A DNA stretch of 64,000 nucleotides, taken from Streptococcus sp. D7B5. GTDB lineage: Bacteria > Bacillota > Bacilli > Lactobacillales > Streptococcaceae. How positions within the stretch are numbered: the stretch's first letter is position 1; each line of letters starts with the position of its first letter. This document shows positions 7,734 through 17,110 of this stretch, piece after piece. Both the position numbers and the translations under genes were made by a program. The notes beneath the pieces were generated by a model. The model had not been told where the DNA came from. It searched no databases and saw only the letters and a list, made by a program, of their open reading frames with translations. Location: the NCBI RefSeq assembly GCF_029691405.1, contig NZ_CP121467.1, positions 682,001 to 746,000 on the forward strand, given 5' to 3'.

Positions 7734-9482
7734 TTATTCAGAGCTAAAAGCCGCAGCTTTTTGCATTTGGTAATACTTGCCCTTTCTAGCCATGAGGTCA
7801 TGATGGTTACCATGCTCCACAATGTCACCATCTACCAAGACAAGAATCAAATCCGCATCCTGAATGGTTGACAAACGGTGAGCAATAATAAAGCTTGTGC
7901 GCCCCTTCATGAGTTTGGCAAAGGCATCCTGTACTAGCACCTCTGTCCGTGTATCGATGGAGGAAGTCGCTTCGTCTAAGATAAGAATCTTTGGAATAGC
8001 TAGAAAGACTCGGGCGATGGTCAAGAGCTGGGCTTGCCCAACGGAGAGGGATTCTCCTGCATTTTCCAACTTGGTATCGTATCCCTGTGGTAACTGTTGG
8101 ATGAAAAAGTCTGCATTGGCTGCCTTTGCAGCAGCAATCACTTGTTCCCGACTGGCTTCAGGATTTCCAAAGGCAATATTGTCATGAATGGTCCCTTGCT
8201 TGAGCCAGGTTTCTTGGAGCACCATGCCAAACTGCTGTCTCAATGATGCTCGGGTATAATCGTAAATAGAACGACCGTCTAACAAGATATCTCCTGAATT
8301 AATAGGATAAAAACGCATGAGGAGATTGATAAGAGTTGACTTACCAGCACCTGTCGGACCAACGATGGCTACCTTGCTACCAGCTGGGATATCGATGGAT
8401 AAGTCCTTAATCAAGATCCTTTCAGGATGGTAGCCAAAAGAAACATGTTTAAAGGAAATAGCTCCCTTGACTTGGTCACTGGTCAAGACTTCCTTACCTG
8501 TTTCAGCAACCTCAGGACTTTCTAAGACAGCATAGACACGCTCTGCGCAAGCGAGAGCACTTTGCAACTCAGCTAGCACTGAAGAAATATCGTTAAAGGG
8601 CTTGGTATACTGTTGGACATAGTTCAAAAAAGTCACTAAACGCCCAATGGTCAAGGTTGAACCCATCATGATACGATAGGCTCCCACTCCAGCAAGAAGG
8701 GCATAAATGAGCGCATTGACAAAGCGAGTTGAAGGATTAACCGTTGATGAATAAAAGATGGCTGACTGAGAATAGCCTGCATAGTTGGCATTCGCCTCGT
8801 GCAGTCTTTGGATAAACTCTGTTTGAGCATTGAAGGACTGGATAATGGTCTGCTGGCTAAGCGACTCTTCAATCAACTGAGTCTGAATCCCCCTGGTCTC
8901 TGTTTGCTTCTGAAAGAGATGATAGGACCGTTTGGCAATAAAGCGTGAAATCACCATGGACAGGGGCGTCAACAGCAAGACCAAGAGGGTCATGAGAAGG
9001 TGAATTTGGAGCATGGCTAGAATACTAACCAAAATCATCAAAACACCAATGAAAAATTGATTGAAAATCATGGTCAAGCCAGCTGCCAACTGTTCTATGT
9101 CTGTGGTCACACGACTGACCATCTCTCCACTACCCTGCCGATCCACAAAAGCAATCGGTAAACGATGGAGCTTATGAATGATTCGCTCTCGCAAGTCTTT
9201 GGTATAAGAGAAGATTAGACGATTATAAAGAAGAGGATTGGCCCATTGTACCAGAGTATTTCCTATGACCACCAAGATCATCTGGATAAAAATCTGCCAA
9301 AAAACTGGTGAAGAACCAGCCACTAGAACTTGGTCAATGACCTGTCCAATCAGAATAGGTAGGTAAATTGATAAGCCAACTTGGGCAATCGTTCCTAGAA
9401 AGGCTAGGAAAAGGAGGAAGGGATGGCTTGCTAAATCTATGGCCAAACGTTTGAGCGTCTGGTTTGCGGTTTGTCGTCTCAT
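7734..9482 (-). CDS. ABC exporter half-transporter, catalytic-site subunit
   Basis: A 582-residue type IV exporter half: six membrane helices, then a nucleotide-binding domain. Walker A GPTGAGKST is at about 375, Walker B ends LILDE at 504 with the catalytic glutamate, and the switch histidine is in IIAHRLS. The signature is LSVGQ rather than LSGGQ. AAGGAGG 6 nt before the ATG at 9482 decides the start; the frame's earlier start lies inside the upstream gene. It starts 1 nt after the partner's stop, so the two are co-translated and should form a heterodimer. Substrate unknown; multidrug or peptide export is possible. Confidence 0.93.
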   Translation of the reverse strand: MRRQTANQTLKRLAIDLASHPFLLFLAFLGTIAQVGLSIYLPILIGQVIDQVLVAGSSPVFWQIFIQMILVVIGNTLVQWANPLLYNRLIFSYTKDLRERIIHKLHRLPIAFVDRQGSGEMVSRVTTDIEQLAAGLTMIFNQFFIGVLMILVSILAMLQIHLLMTLLVLLLTPLSMVISRFIAKRSYHLFQKQTETRGIQTQLIEESLSQQTIIQSFNAQTEFIQRLHEANANYAGYSQSAIFYSSTVNPSTRFVNALIYALLAGVGAYRIMMGSTLTIGRLVTFLNYVQQYTKPFNDISSVLAELQSALACAERVYAVLESPEVAETGKEVLTSDQVKGAISFKHVSFGYHPERILIKDLSIDIPAGSKVAIVGPTGAGKSTLINLLMRFYPINSGDILLDGRSIYDYTRASLRQQFGMVLQETWLKQGTIHDNIAFGNPEASREQVIAAAKAANADFFIQQLPQGYDTKLENAGESLSVGQAQLLTIARVFLAIPKILILDEATSSIDTRTEVLVQDAFAKLMKGRTSFIIAHRLSTIQDADLILVLVDGDIVEHGNHHDLMARKGKYYQMQKAAAFSSE

Positions 9483-9483
9483 G

Positions 9484-11208
9484 CTAGTCCTCCTTTCCAT
9501 TTTGAGATGCGTTGATTTCGCGATAGACTTGGCTAGTTTTCATCAAGTCCTCGTGCTTGCCAACAGCTAGGAGCTCACCTTTTTCCAAGAGGAGAATCTG
9601 GTCAGCCATCTGAAGTGTCGAAGTCCGTTGAGAAATCAAGATTAAGCTCGTGTTAGGTAAGTTTTCTCGAATTGCTTTCAAGAGCTTGGACTCAGTGATG
9701 GTGTCGAGGGCCGAGGTCGCATCATCTAGGATGAGAAATGGAGCTTGTCGCAAGACTGCTCGGGCAATAGATAGCCTTTGTTTTTGTCCACCTGAGAAAT
9801 TTCGTCCTCCTGCCTCAACTAGGGCATCCAAAAGTCCTTCCTTTTCACTGACAAAATCCTTAGCTTGCGCAATCTCCAAGGCCTGCCATAATTCCTGGTC
9901 AGATACTTCTCGATTGAAACCTAGAGTCAAGTTGGAACGAATAGTTCCCTTAAAGAGTTCGACCTTTTGGGGTACATAGGCAATCCAAGACCGCCACTGC
10001 TCAAGATTAAGAGGACTACATCCATCTCTATAAATGTCAATGCTTCCCTTATCTGCTGGATAAAGACCAAGTAAGACTTGCACCAAGCTTGATTTACCTG
10101 AACCAGTTCCCCCGATGATACCAAGGATCTGCCCTTGCTTCATATTAAAGGAAATGTTTCTCAGAGAAGGCTGGGCCGCATCAGGATAGGTAAAGGTTAA
10201 TTCTTGGACTTGTAAAACATTATCGCTGGTAGCTTGTTTTTGTTCTAATTCTGAAAAAATATCTTCTGGAGCTTCGGTAAAAACTTCCTCAATTCGCTTG
10301 GCTGAGATATAGGACTGGTTGAGGGAATTGATCAGCATGGCGAGCTTAACCAATTCCACCAAGATTTGCAAGAGGTAGTTGATAAGAGCAATCAGGGCAC
10401 CTTGACTGAGTAAACCTCCTTGAATTGAAATATAGCCCTGCCAGATGATGACGAGAAGAGTTCCATTGACAATCAGATAGGTCAGAGGTGTTAACAAACT
10501 TGACCAGAAACCTGTCTTTTCTTGCAATCTAGCATAAACTTGGTTAAGGGTTTGAAAAATCTGTAACTCTCGTTTTTCCTGGTCAAAAGCACGAATAACT
10601 CGCATCCCTTGCAATTGCTGACGCGTTTCCTGAACCAGCTGGTCCGTTTTTTTTCTCAGACTACTGTAGAGAGGATTGACAAGTCTAGATAACCCGACAA
10701 TGACAATCGTCAAAATGACAACCATAACTAAGAACCAGAAAGTCAGCTCAGCCGAGATGCGATAGGCCATAAAAATAGCCCCAAAAACGATAATAGGCGC
10801 TCTCAAAAAGAGGCGCAGGAATTGATTGATACCAGTCTGAATCTGGTAGGTATCTGAAGTCAAGCGAGTCACCAAGCTAGAAGTTGTCAAACGGTCTCTG
10901 CTGTCCTTAGGTAAAGAAAGAATATGACGATAGAGGTCGTTCGTCAATTCCTTGGCAAAACCTACCGCTGCCTTTGCTGAATAAAATTGAGCAATCAAGG
11001 CTACTAAAACGCCAATCACTGCAAAGATAAGGAGCAGGCCAATCTGTATCCAGAGATGCCCTTGATCTCTCTGGGGCAAGGACTGGTCAACAATCCCTGC
11101 AATCACCATGGGAACCAGGAGCTCAAAAACTGCTTCTAGCAGCTTGAACAAGGGTGCTAGAATCGACTCTTTGATGTAGGGTTTGAAGTAAGATAGTAAG
11201 TGTTTCAT
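9484..11208 (-). CDS. ABC exporter half-transporter, degenerate-site subunit
   Basis: A 574-residue partner of the downstream half-transporter: six membrane helices (about residues 15-300) and an ATPase domain with Walker A GGTGSGKSS (366-374) and signature FSGGQ (471-475). The Walker B glutamate is replaced by aspartate (LILDD, D496) and the switch histidine by glutamine (LISQRTS). Paired with LSVGQ of the partner, this makes one degenerate and one competent ATP site, as in LmrCD, BmrCD and TM287/288. The ribosome binding site AAGGG is modest. It lies 57 bp after msrAB. Confidence 0.93.
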   Translation of the reverse strand: MKHLLSYFKPYIKESILAPLFKLLEAVFELLVPMVIAGIVDQSLPQRDQGHLWIQIGLLLIFAVIGVLVALIAQFYSAKAAVGFAKELTNDLYRHILSLPKDSRDRLTTSSLVTRLTSDTYQIQTGINQFLRLFLRAPIIVFGAIFMAYRISAELTFWFLVMVVILTIVIVGLSRLVNPLYSSLRKKTDQLVQETRQQLQGMRVIRAFDQEKRELQIFQTLNQVYARLQEKTGFWSSLLTPLTYLIVNGTLLVIIWQGYISIQGGLLSQGALIALINYLLQILVELVKLAMLINSLNQSYISAKRIEEVFTEAPEDIFSELEQKQATSDNVLQVQELTFTYPDAAQPSLRNISFNMKQGQILGIIGGTGSGKSSLVQVLLGLYPADKGSIDIYRDGCSPLNLEQWRSWIAYVPQKVELFKGTIRSNLTLGFNREVSDQELWQALEIAQAKDFVSEKEGLLDALVEAGGRNFSGGQKQRLSIARAVLRQAPFLILDDATSALDTITESKLLKAIRENLPNTSLILISQRTSTLQMADQILLLEKGELLAVGKHEDLMKTSQVYREINASQNGKED

Positions 11209-11243
11209 AAATCCCTTCTATTCTTATTCTGGAAATGAAGAAA

Positions 11244-11262
11244 GTGGGAAGCCCCACCCTCA
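11244..11262 (-). terminator. Weak hairpin after msrAB
   Basis: GTGGG/CCCAC stem (11257-11253 with 11248-11244) followed on the minus strand by TTTCTT. It may only partly stop transcription into the exporter genes. Confidence 0.45.
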
Positions 11263-11265
11263 GTT

Positions 11266-12204
11266 TTATTTGTTTAAGTAAGGTAATAGATAGCCATATC
11301 CTGCTTTTTCCATCTCATCCTTGGCTACAAAGCGCAAGGATGCAGAATTAATACAGTAACGCAGGCCACCTAACTCCCGAGGTCCATCTGTGAAAACATG
11401 ACCCAAGTGAGCATTTCCTGACCGAGAACGAACCTCGATTCGCTCCATTCCATGGCTCAGGTCCTTGTAATAGTGAATCAACTCCTTAGAAATCGGACGG
11501 CTAAAACTTGGCCAACCACAACCTGAAGCAAACTTATCCTTAGCGAAAAAAAGCGGTTCACCCGTCGTGATGTCTACATAAATCCCCTCTTCAAAGCTTT
11601 GGTCGTAGGCATTGCTAAATGGAGCCTCTGTAGCAGCTTCTTGCGTAACACGATAAGACTCTTCAGTTAAGCTTTCCTTTAACACTTCTTGACTAGGTTT
11701 TTCATAGTTAGATGCGTCAATCAATGGCTTCTCAGCATCGGTCACATCGATATGACAGTAACCGGAAGGATTTTTCTTGAGATAGTCTTGATGGTAGTCT
11801 TCTGCTAAAATGTAGTGGCGAAGTTTCTCCACTTCTACTGCAATCTTTCGACCCAGCATACGCTCCTGCTCCTGCACCACTGTGTAGATAGCTGGCAAGT
11901 CTGCTTCATCCTGATAATAGATCCCCGTTCGATATTGGCGACCACGGTCATTCCCTTGTTGGTTAATAGACAAGGGATCAATAACACGGAAATAATAAAG
12001 TAAAATTTCTCTAAGTGACACTGCCTTCTCATCATAAATCACTTGAACAGTCTCTGCATGGTCTGTTTCCTTGAGCAGCTGGTAATTGGTTGTTTCGACT
12101 TGGCCATTAGCGTAGCCGACACTGGTAGCTAGCACTCCCGAAATTCGGGAAAAATATTCCTCTAAACCCCAAAAACAACCACCTGCTAGATAAATTTCTG
12201 CCAT
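11266..12204 (-). CDS. msrAB: Peptide methionine sulfoxide reductase MsrA-MsrB fusion
   Basis: A 312-residue bifunctional enzyme that repairs both epimers of methionine sulfoxide. The MsrA domain comes first with GGCFWGLEE (catalytic C10). The MsrB domain (about 175-312) has [19 protein letters not shown] and the catalytic cysteine in [11 protein letters not shown]. The CxxC zinc pairs of many MsrB domains are absent. It has no signal peptide or thioredoxin domain, so it is the cytoplasmic form, unlike the surface MsrAB of pneumococcus. A BOX repeat lies directly upstream. Confidence 0.96.
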   Translation of the reverse strand: MAEIYLAGGCFWGLEEYFSRISGVLATSVGYANGQVETTNYQLLKETDHAETVQVIYDEKAVSLREILLYYFRVIDPLSINQQGNDRGRQYRTGIYYQDEADLPAIYTVVQEQERMLGRKIAVEVEKLRHYILAEDYHQDYLKKNPSGYCHIDVTDAEKPLIDASNYEKPSQEVLKESLTEESYRVTQEAATEAPFSNAYDQSFEEGIYVDITTGEPLFFAKDKFASGCGWPSFSRPISKELIHYYKDLSHGMERIEVRSRSGNAHLGHVFTDGPRELGGLRYCINSASLRFVAKDEMEKAGYGYLLPYLNK

Positions 12205-12235
12205 CTTTATTTCTCCTTTATCAAGTTTTTAACTA

Positions 12236-12350
12236 ATACTCTTCGAAAATATCTTCAAACCACGTCAGCTTACATCTGCAACCTCAAAACCATGTTTTGA
12301 GCAACCTGCGGCTAGCTTCCTAGTTTGCTCTTTGATTTTCATTGAGTATA
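12236..12350 (+). repeat. BOX element (boxA-boxC, no boxB)
   Basis: About 115 bp. The left end (ATACTCTTCGAAAAT..., CAAACCACGTCAGC) matches the boxA outer part, and the right end (AACCTGCGGCTAGC..., TTTTCATTGAGTAT) matches boxC of the Streptococcus BOX repeat. The usual boxB unit is missing and the middle is shortened. BOX repeats are mobilised-type intergenic repeats common in the Mitis group. It lies between thrB and msrAB, upstream of the latter. Confidence 0.88.
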
Positions 12351-12361
12351 AACTTCTTTTC

Positions 12362-12408
12362 AAAAAAAGGATAGGAAGGCCTCTGGTCGAGAGTTTCCCC
12401 ATCCTATC
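12362..12408 (-). terminator. hom-thrB terminator
   Basis: Long hairpin with outer arms GATAGGA / TCCTATC (12408-12402 with 12376-12370), an inner stem CTCT/AGAG and a T-run of seven. Confidence 0.8.
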
Positions 12409-12417
12409 TTCTATTCT

Positions 12418-13287
12418 TTAGTTTGCTTCGACACGGACACCTTTGGTATCAACTTTCAAATCATGCAGTTTGCCTTTGAAAGACTGCTTTTGCAATTCTG
12501 CCTTAATCGCTGGCATCTTGTCATGAGAAGCCAAGACCATAACTGTCGGTCCGGCACCAGAGAGATAGGTTGCATAGGCACCATTCTCTTTGGCTACTTG
12601 CTTAATCGTCGCAAATTCACGGACCAGACTTTGACGATAACGCTCGTGGAAGAGGTCCCCCTCGATTGCTTGACCAGCTGTCACCATATCTCCTGCTAAC
12701 AAGGCTGCAACGGCCACATTGGCGATAGAACTAGCTGCAACAGCTTCCTTGTAGGACAATTTCTTAGGCAAGACACCGCGGCTGTCTCGAGTGCGCAATT
12801 CATAGTTGGGAATATAAGCTAGAAAACCACACTCTGGGAAAGCAGCCACAATCGCTGAAACATTTCCTTCAACAGAACTTGCAATAACGAGATTGCCGTA
12901 AATTGCTGGAGCTACATTGTCAGGATGTCCTTCAATCTTGGTAGCCAACTGCAATTTGTCGTGGTTAGATAAGTTGAGATTGCCCAGTTGGTTAGCCAGT
13001 TCAATTCCAGCAACGATAACCGAGCTAGAAGAACCCAAACCACGCGCCAAGGGAACATCACTGGTCATTTTCAAGCGTCTCGGTTGCAAGTCAGGCGCAA
13101 TTTGCAAGGCAATCTTAAGCAAAAGATTACGCTCGTCATGGGGAATCCATTTGCCAATCTGGTGTTCAATCAACCACTCATCCCGTTCTTCACAGACCTC
13201 AATTTGAAGATACTTGGTTACAGCTACACCGACCGAATCAAAACCTGGCCCAATATTGGCACTGGTTGCTGGTACAATAATCTTCAT
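12418..13287 (-). CDS. thrB: Homoserine kinase
   Basis: A 289-residue GHMP kinase that phosphorylates homoserine with ATP in threonine synthesis. Seen: the N-terminal [18 protein letters not shown], the ATP loop [16 protein letters not shown], and the C-terminal motif [13 protein letters not shown]. The start codon overlaps the end of hom almost completely (1-nt gap, GGAGAATAGGATG), so translation is coupled to homoserine dehydrogenase, the preceding enzyme. Confidence 0.97.
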   Translation of the reverse strand: MKIIVPATSANIGPGFDSVGVAVTKYLQIEVCEERDEWLIEHQIGKWIPHDERNLLLKIALQIAPDLQPRRLKMTSDVPLARGLGSSSSVIVAGIELANQLGNLNLSNHDKLQLATKIEGHPDNVAPAIYGNLVIASSVEGNVSAIVAAFPECGFLAYIPNYELRTRDSRGVLPKKLSYKEAVAASSIANVAVAALLAGDMVTAGQAIEGDLFHERYRQSLVREFATIKQVAKENGAYATYLSGAGPTVMVLASHDKMPAIKAELQKQSFKGKLHDLKVDTKGVRVEAN

Positions 13288-13288
13288 C

Positions 13289-14575
13289 CTATTCTCCTAA
13301 CACCTTGAAGGTATTCAAGAGGTCAAATTCTGAAGCTTTGGCCAACTCAGCTGAAACATTCTCAAGCTGCGCTTTATTAATCTTATGAGTGATAATCACT
13401 ACACGCGCCTTGTCACCCTCTTTGCCATCTTGGAGGATTTGCTTGAAGGAAATATCTTGAGCATTAAAGATTTCAGCTAGTTTCAAGACCTGACCTTTTG
13501 AGTCTGGAGCCAAGATTGAGAAGTAGTAATTAGCTTTGACATCTTCTGGATTAGCCAAGACCAAGTCACGGCTGTATTCGTTGAAGTCTTTACCAATGGT
13601 ACCATCATTCAAGCGACGAACGATACGGACAATGTCCGCTACAACACTTGTTGCAGTTGGTTTTTGACCCGCACCTGGTCCGTAGTACATCGATTCACCG
13701 ATGCCGATAGACTCCACAAAGACTGCGTTCATTACCCCATTCACACTAGCAAGCGGGTGCGCTTTAGGTAGGAAGGTTGGAGTCACTTCTGCAGCAATAC
13801 CTGAAGGAGTTTCCTCGATAGAACCAACCAATTTCACTACATAGCCAAGGTCTTGGGCTACAGCTACATCTTCTGGTGTGATGTTGCGGATTCCCTTGTG
13901 GGCTACATCGTCAAAGGCAACCTTCATACCAAAAGCAAACTGGCTCAAAATCACCATCTTGTAGGCTGCGTCAATCCCATCTACGTCATTTGTAGGGTCG
14001 CTTTCTGCAAATCCTAGTCTTTGTGCTTCCGCAAGAGCATCATCATAAGACCAGCCTTCTTCGACCATCTTGGTCATCATGAAGTTAGAAGTCCCGTTAA
14101 CGACGCCAAGAACGCGCGTGATTTTATCAGAAGCCAACGAATTTGCCAAAGTACGAAGAATTGGAATCCCACCAGCTACTGCTGCTTCATAGTAAAGTGC
14201 TACATTATGCTCTTTAGCGATTTCTAACAATTCTGCACCATGAACAGCCAAAAGGTCCTTGTTAGCAGTAACAACGTGTTTCCCAGCTTCTAAGGCACGA
14301 GTGATAAAGGTCTTAGCTGGTTCGATACGCCCCATCAATTCCACTACGATAGTAATGTCCTTGTCTGATAAAATATCATCTACATTGGTTACGAAGTTAA
14401 AGTCATTTCCTGCTGCAAGCAAGCGGTTCTTTTCATCTTCATTCTTAACCAATACCTTGGCTACTTCAATCTCTGAATGAGCTGACTGAACGATTTTTTC
14501 TCCATTTTCCTTTAGGAGGAATGGCACGCCACTTGCAACGGTACCAAATCCAAGTAAAGCAATTTTAACTGTCAT
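13289..14575 (-). CDS. hom: Homoserine dehydrogenase
   Basis: A 428-residue NAD(P)-dependent reductase of aspartate semialdehyde to homoserine, the branch point to threonine and methionine. Seen: nucleotide loop [11 protein letters not shown] (residues 7-17), the catalytic-domain stretch [11 protein letters not shown] and [11 protein letters not shown], and a C-terminal ACT domain (about 345-428) that usually senses threonine. GGAG precedes the ATG. First gene of hom-thrB, with an extended -10 promoter at 14607-14615. Confidence 0.97.
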   Translation of the reverse strand: MTVKIALLGFGTVASGVPFLLKENGEKIVQSAHSEIEVAKVLVKNEDEKNRLLAAGNDFNFVTNVDDILSDKDITIVVELMGRIEPAKTFITRALEAGKHVVTANKDLLAVHGAELLEIAKEHNVALYYEAAVAGGIPILRTLANSLASDKITRVLGVVNGTSNFMMTKMVEEGWSYDDALAEAQRLGFAESDPTNDVDGIDAAYKMVILSQFAFGMKVAFDDVAHKGIRNITPEDVAVAQDLGYVVKLVGSIEETPSGIAAEVTPTFLPKAHPLASVNGVMNAVFVESIGIGESMYYGPGAGQKPTATSVVADIVRIVRRLNDGTIGKDFNEYSRDLVLANPEDVKANYYFSILAPDSKGQVLKLAEIFNAQDISFKQILQDGKEGDKARVVIITHKINKAQLENVSAELAKASEFDLLNTFKVLGE

Positions 14576-14606
14576 GTTTGTCTCCTAGAAATTTTCTGAT
14601 ATAGCC

Positions 14607-14615
14607 ATTATAACA
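14607..14615 (-). promoter_or_regulatory. hom-thrB promoter (extended -10)
   Basis: Minus-strand TGTTATAAT. No good -35 is seen at 17 nt. Confidence 0.55.
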
Positions 14616-14663
14616 GAATTTTATGAAAATTCCTATTATAGTAAATCACTATTTCAGTCTGAT

Positions 14664-14690
14664 AAAGAAAAAACGAATCCCATGATTCGT
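14664..14690 (-). terminator. mecA terminator
   Basis: ACGAATC / GATTCGT stem around ATGG, followed on the minus strand by TTTTTTCTTT. Confidence 0.85.
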
Positions 14691-14722
14691 CTTTCTTGAT
14701 AAATGAAAATTGATTTTAAAAA

Positions 14723-15463
14723 TTATGAACGAATCTTTTGCAGACCGAGAACTGCATCGTGATTGATCAAGATTTGCCCATACTCTTGCAAGACTGAACG
14801 ACTGATGTCACTGTCGTCTGCAAACTCACGCATACGAGCCAAGAGCCAGGCTGGATATGGACTTGGATGATTTTCTACATCGACTAAGATTGTCAAATAA
14901 TAGTGTCCATTCATCTTATAGAGTTCAGAGGTTTCCATCTGGTAGTTAACCGTCTTTGCAAAAGCAACTAAGTCAGCAAGGCTTACAAAGCGCAGGATAT
15001 AGTAGATATAAGGTTCTTTCTTACTCTCAGTCTCCTTGTCTGCCTGCTCTTGCTCTTCTTCCTTTGCTTCGACCTGCTCTAGAGATTGGATGGCCTCAAT
15101 ATCGTCCTTGGTTTTATCTGCAATGCTCTTTTCCAAGGTTTTGAGAAATTCATCCGGCGACATTTGGGCTAATTCTTCCATGTCTGGTAGATCCGCCAAA
15201 TCTTCAAAATCCAGATTCTGGTCAATCTTGGACTTGGTCACAAAGACGTCCACCTTATCAGGTTTTGGCGTCACGCGGAAACTCAGCATGCCACTATCCA
15301 AGAAATTGTCTGGCATCTCTAACTCATCTAAAATAGCATAGAAAAACTCTTCAGTTTTTTCCTGAGGAACGAGAAAGTCTGCAATCTCCATTCCTCGGTC
15401 CATCAAATCATCTAAAGTCATTGTGATTTTCAGTGTTGTATCACTAATTTGTTTCATCTTCAT
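14723..15463 (-). CDS. mecA: Adaptor protein MecA
   Basis: A 246-residue adaptor that hands substrates to ClpC-type proteases; in streptococci it limits competence by targeting ComX. Seen: MKMKQISDTTLKITMTLDDL at the start, an acidic linker EAKEEEQEQADKETESKKE (about residues 135-153), and a C-terminal domain with YYILRFVSLADLVAFA. The frame opens 5 codons earlier, but GAGG 9 nt upstream favours the ATG at 15463. It has its own strong promoter, divergent from the flippase gene. Confidence 0.96.
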   Translation of the reverse strand: MKMKQISDTTLKITMTLDDLMDRGMEIADFLVPQEKTEEFFYAILDELEMPDNFLDSGMLSFRVTPKPDKVDVFVTKSKIDQNLDFEDLADLPDMEELAQMSPDEFLKTLEKSIADKTKDDIEAIQSLEQVEAKEEEQEQADKETESKKEPYIYYILRFVSLADLVAFAKTVNYQMETSELYKMNGHYYLTILVDVENHPSPYPAWLLARMREFADDSDISRSVLQEYGQILINHDAVLGLQKIRS

Positions 15464-15493
15464 ATCTAGTAACCTCATACTTTCAGTCTATCT

Positions 15494-15522
15494 ATTATAC
15501 TAGATTTTTACGATTTTATCAA
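15494..15522 (-). promoter_or_regulatory. mecA promoter
   Basis: TTGATA (15522-15517), a 17-nt spacer and TATAAT (15499-15494), read on the minus strand. Confidence 0.8.
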
Positions 15523-15540
15523 AAGAATGAAGCGAGAATG

Positions 15541-15549
15541 TGATATAAT
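15541..15549 (+). promoter_or_regulatory. Flippase gene promoter (extended -10)
   Basis: TGATATAAT, an extended -10 (TGnTATAAT) 36 bp before the start codon. It is divergent from and close to the mecA promoter. No clear -35 is seen. Confidence 0.6.
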
Positions 15550-15585
15550 ACTAGATATGATTTTAGATTTAAGAAAGAAAGTTCA

Positions 15586-17064
15586 ATGAAAAATATAAAA
15601 GTAAATGCCTTGGCCAGCTTGCTGGTCAATATTCTCAATATCGTTTTTCCACTGATAACCAATCCTTATCTGACGCGGATTCTCAGCAAATCTAATTACG
15701 GTTATTTCAATACGGCCAATACATGGGCAAGTTTCGTTATTCCACTAGCTGCCTTTGGAATATACAACTACGGGATTCGAGCTATCAGTAAGGTCAAGGA
15801 TGACAAGAATAAAATCAACTACGTCTTTTCTAAGTTGTTTTATATCTCGGTTTTCACCTCTCTCCTGACGACAGGTATCTACTTCCTCATTATCTTCTTT
15901 GACACCAGCATTGAGAATCTGAAAGTCCTCTATTACATCCTAGGGGCTCAAGCACTCTTCCAATTTCTCAATATCGAATGGATGAACGAGGCTTATGAAA
16001 ACTATGCCTTCATCCTCTATAAAACATTAATTATTCGAATTACCATGCTGGTCGCTATCTTCGCCTTCGTTAAAACGGCAGATGATATTGTTCCTTATGC
16101 TATCGTTATGACAGCGACCACTGTCCTCAACTACCTGCTCAGTTTTCTTTGGATTAAGAGAGAAGTTTCTTTTGTTAAGATTGGTTTCGTCGAATTAGCT
16201 AAAGCTTCTAAACCGCTCTTCACTATGCTTCTCTTAGCAAACGCTAATATGCTTTATACCTTGCTAGATAGAATGTTTATCACCAAGGGACCAGATGAAA
16301 ACTACATTTCTTATTATACAATTGCCTATAGTATCGTCATGTTGATTGCCAGTGTCTTGAGTGGAGCTATCAACGTCAGTATTCCACGCCTTGGCTACTA
16401 TCTCGGTAAAAAGGATTACAAGTCCTATAATTATCTCGTGAATCAAGCGGCATCCTTATTCTATTTCCTTATGGTTCCAACTAGTATCGGGATTATGATA
16501 TTGGGACGGTACGCAACTGTTATTTATTCTTCTGAAAAATATCTTGAAGCGGGTATCGTAACTAGCGTCTTCGCTTTTCGTACCATCATCTGGGCTATTG
16601 AATTGATTCTTGGTAAACAGATTATCTTTATCAATGACCATGAAAATCGCTTAACTGCCTTCTACTTCCTTGGTGGTGGTGCCAATATACTATTAAATAG
16701 CATCTTGTATTTCAATAATATTTTTGCACCTGAGTATTACATCGCTACGACCATTATCGCAGAAACTATCGTTGTTTTACTTGAAATTCATTTTATCAAG
16801 AAACACCAACTGATTAGTTTAAAAGAAATTTTTATAACCTTAACACGTTATAGCATTATATCCCTTGGTTTTATCCCAATCTTCTATATTTTCAAGATGA
16901 TTTTCCAAATCAATTCTTACACAGTAAACTTCAATATGATTCTCATGGTTCTGTCTACCGTAGCAACTTGTGGTATCTATTACCTCTTGACTCTCTTTAT
17001 TACCAAAGACAAAACACTCCACTATGCACTGAACCTTGTACTTGCTAAATTAAAACGAAATTAA
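15586..17064 (+). CDS. Polysaccharide/teichoic acid flippase, TacF-like (MOP/PST family)
   Basis: A 492-residue integral membrane protein with about 12-14 hydrophobic helices and no large soluble domain. It begins KVNALASLLVNILNIVFPLITNPYL, then TRILSKSNYGYFN and FGIYNYGIRAIS, which closely resembles the pneumococcal teichoic acid flippase TacF as I remember it. It would move lipid-linked repeat units across the membrane. It faces the minus-strand teichoic cluster and shares its terminator. The ribosome binding site (AGAAAG) is weak. TacF in pneumococcus sits in the lic operon, so the location here is different. Family call is firm; the exact substrate is inferred. Confidence 0.88.
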   Translation: MKNIKVNALASLLVNILNIVFPLITNPYLTRILSKSNYGYFNTANTWASFVIPLAAFGIYNYGIRAISKVKDDKNKINYVFSKLFYISVFTSLLTTGIYFLIIFFDTSIENLKVLYYILGAQALFQFLNIEWMNEAYENYAFILYKTLIIRITMLVAIFAFVKTADDIVPYAIVMTATTVLNYLLSFLWIKREVSFVKIGFVELAKASKPLFTMLLLANANMLYTLLDRMFITKGPDENYISYYTIAYSIVMLIASVLSGAINVSIPRLGYYLGKKDYKSYNYLVNQAASLFYFLMVPTSIGIMILGRYATVIYSSEKYLEAGIVTSVFAFRTIIWAIELILGKQIIFINDHENRLTAFYFLGGGANILLNSILYFNNIFAPEYYIATTIIAETIVVLLEIHFIKKHQLISLKEIFITLTRYSIISLGFIPIFYIFKMIFQINSYTVNFNMILMVLSTVATCGIYYLLTLFITKDKTLHYALNLVLAKLKRN

Positions 17065-17106
17065 AAAAATCCCCTACTGATAAATTAGTTGCCAGTAGGG
17101 GATTTC
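17063..17106. terminator. Shared bidirectional terminator, flippase / Pce-like gene
   Basis: A 13-bp perfect stem (17067-17079 with 17093-17105) closing a 13-nt loop. T-runs follow on both strands, the stronger on the minus strand. Confidence 0.88.
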
Positions 17107-17110
17107 GTCT

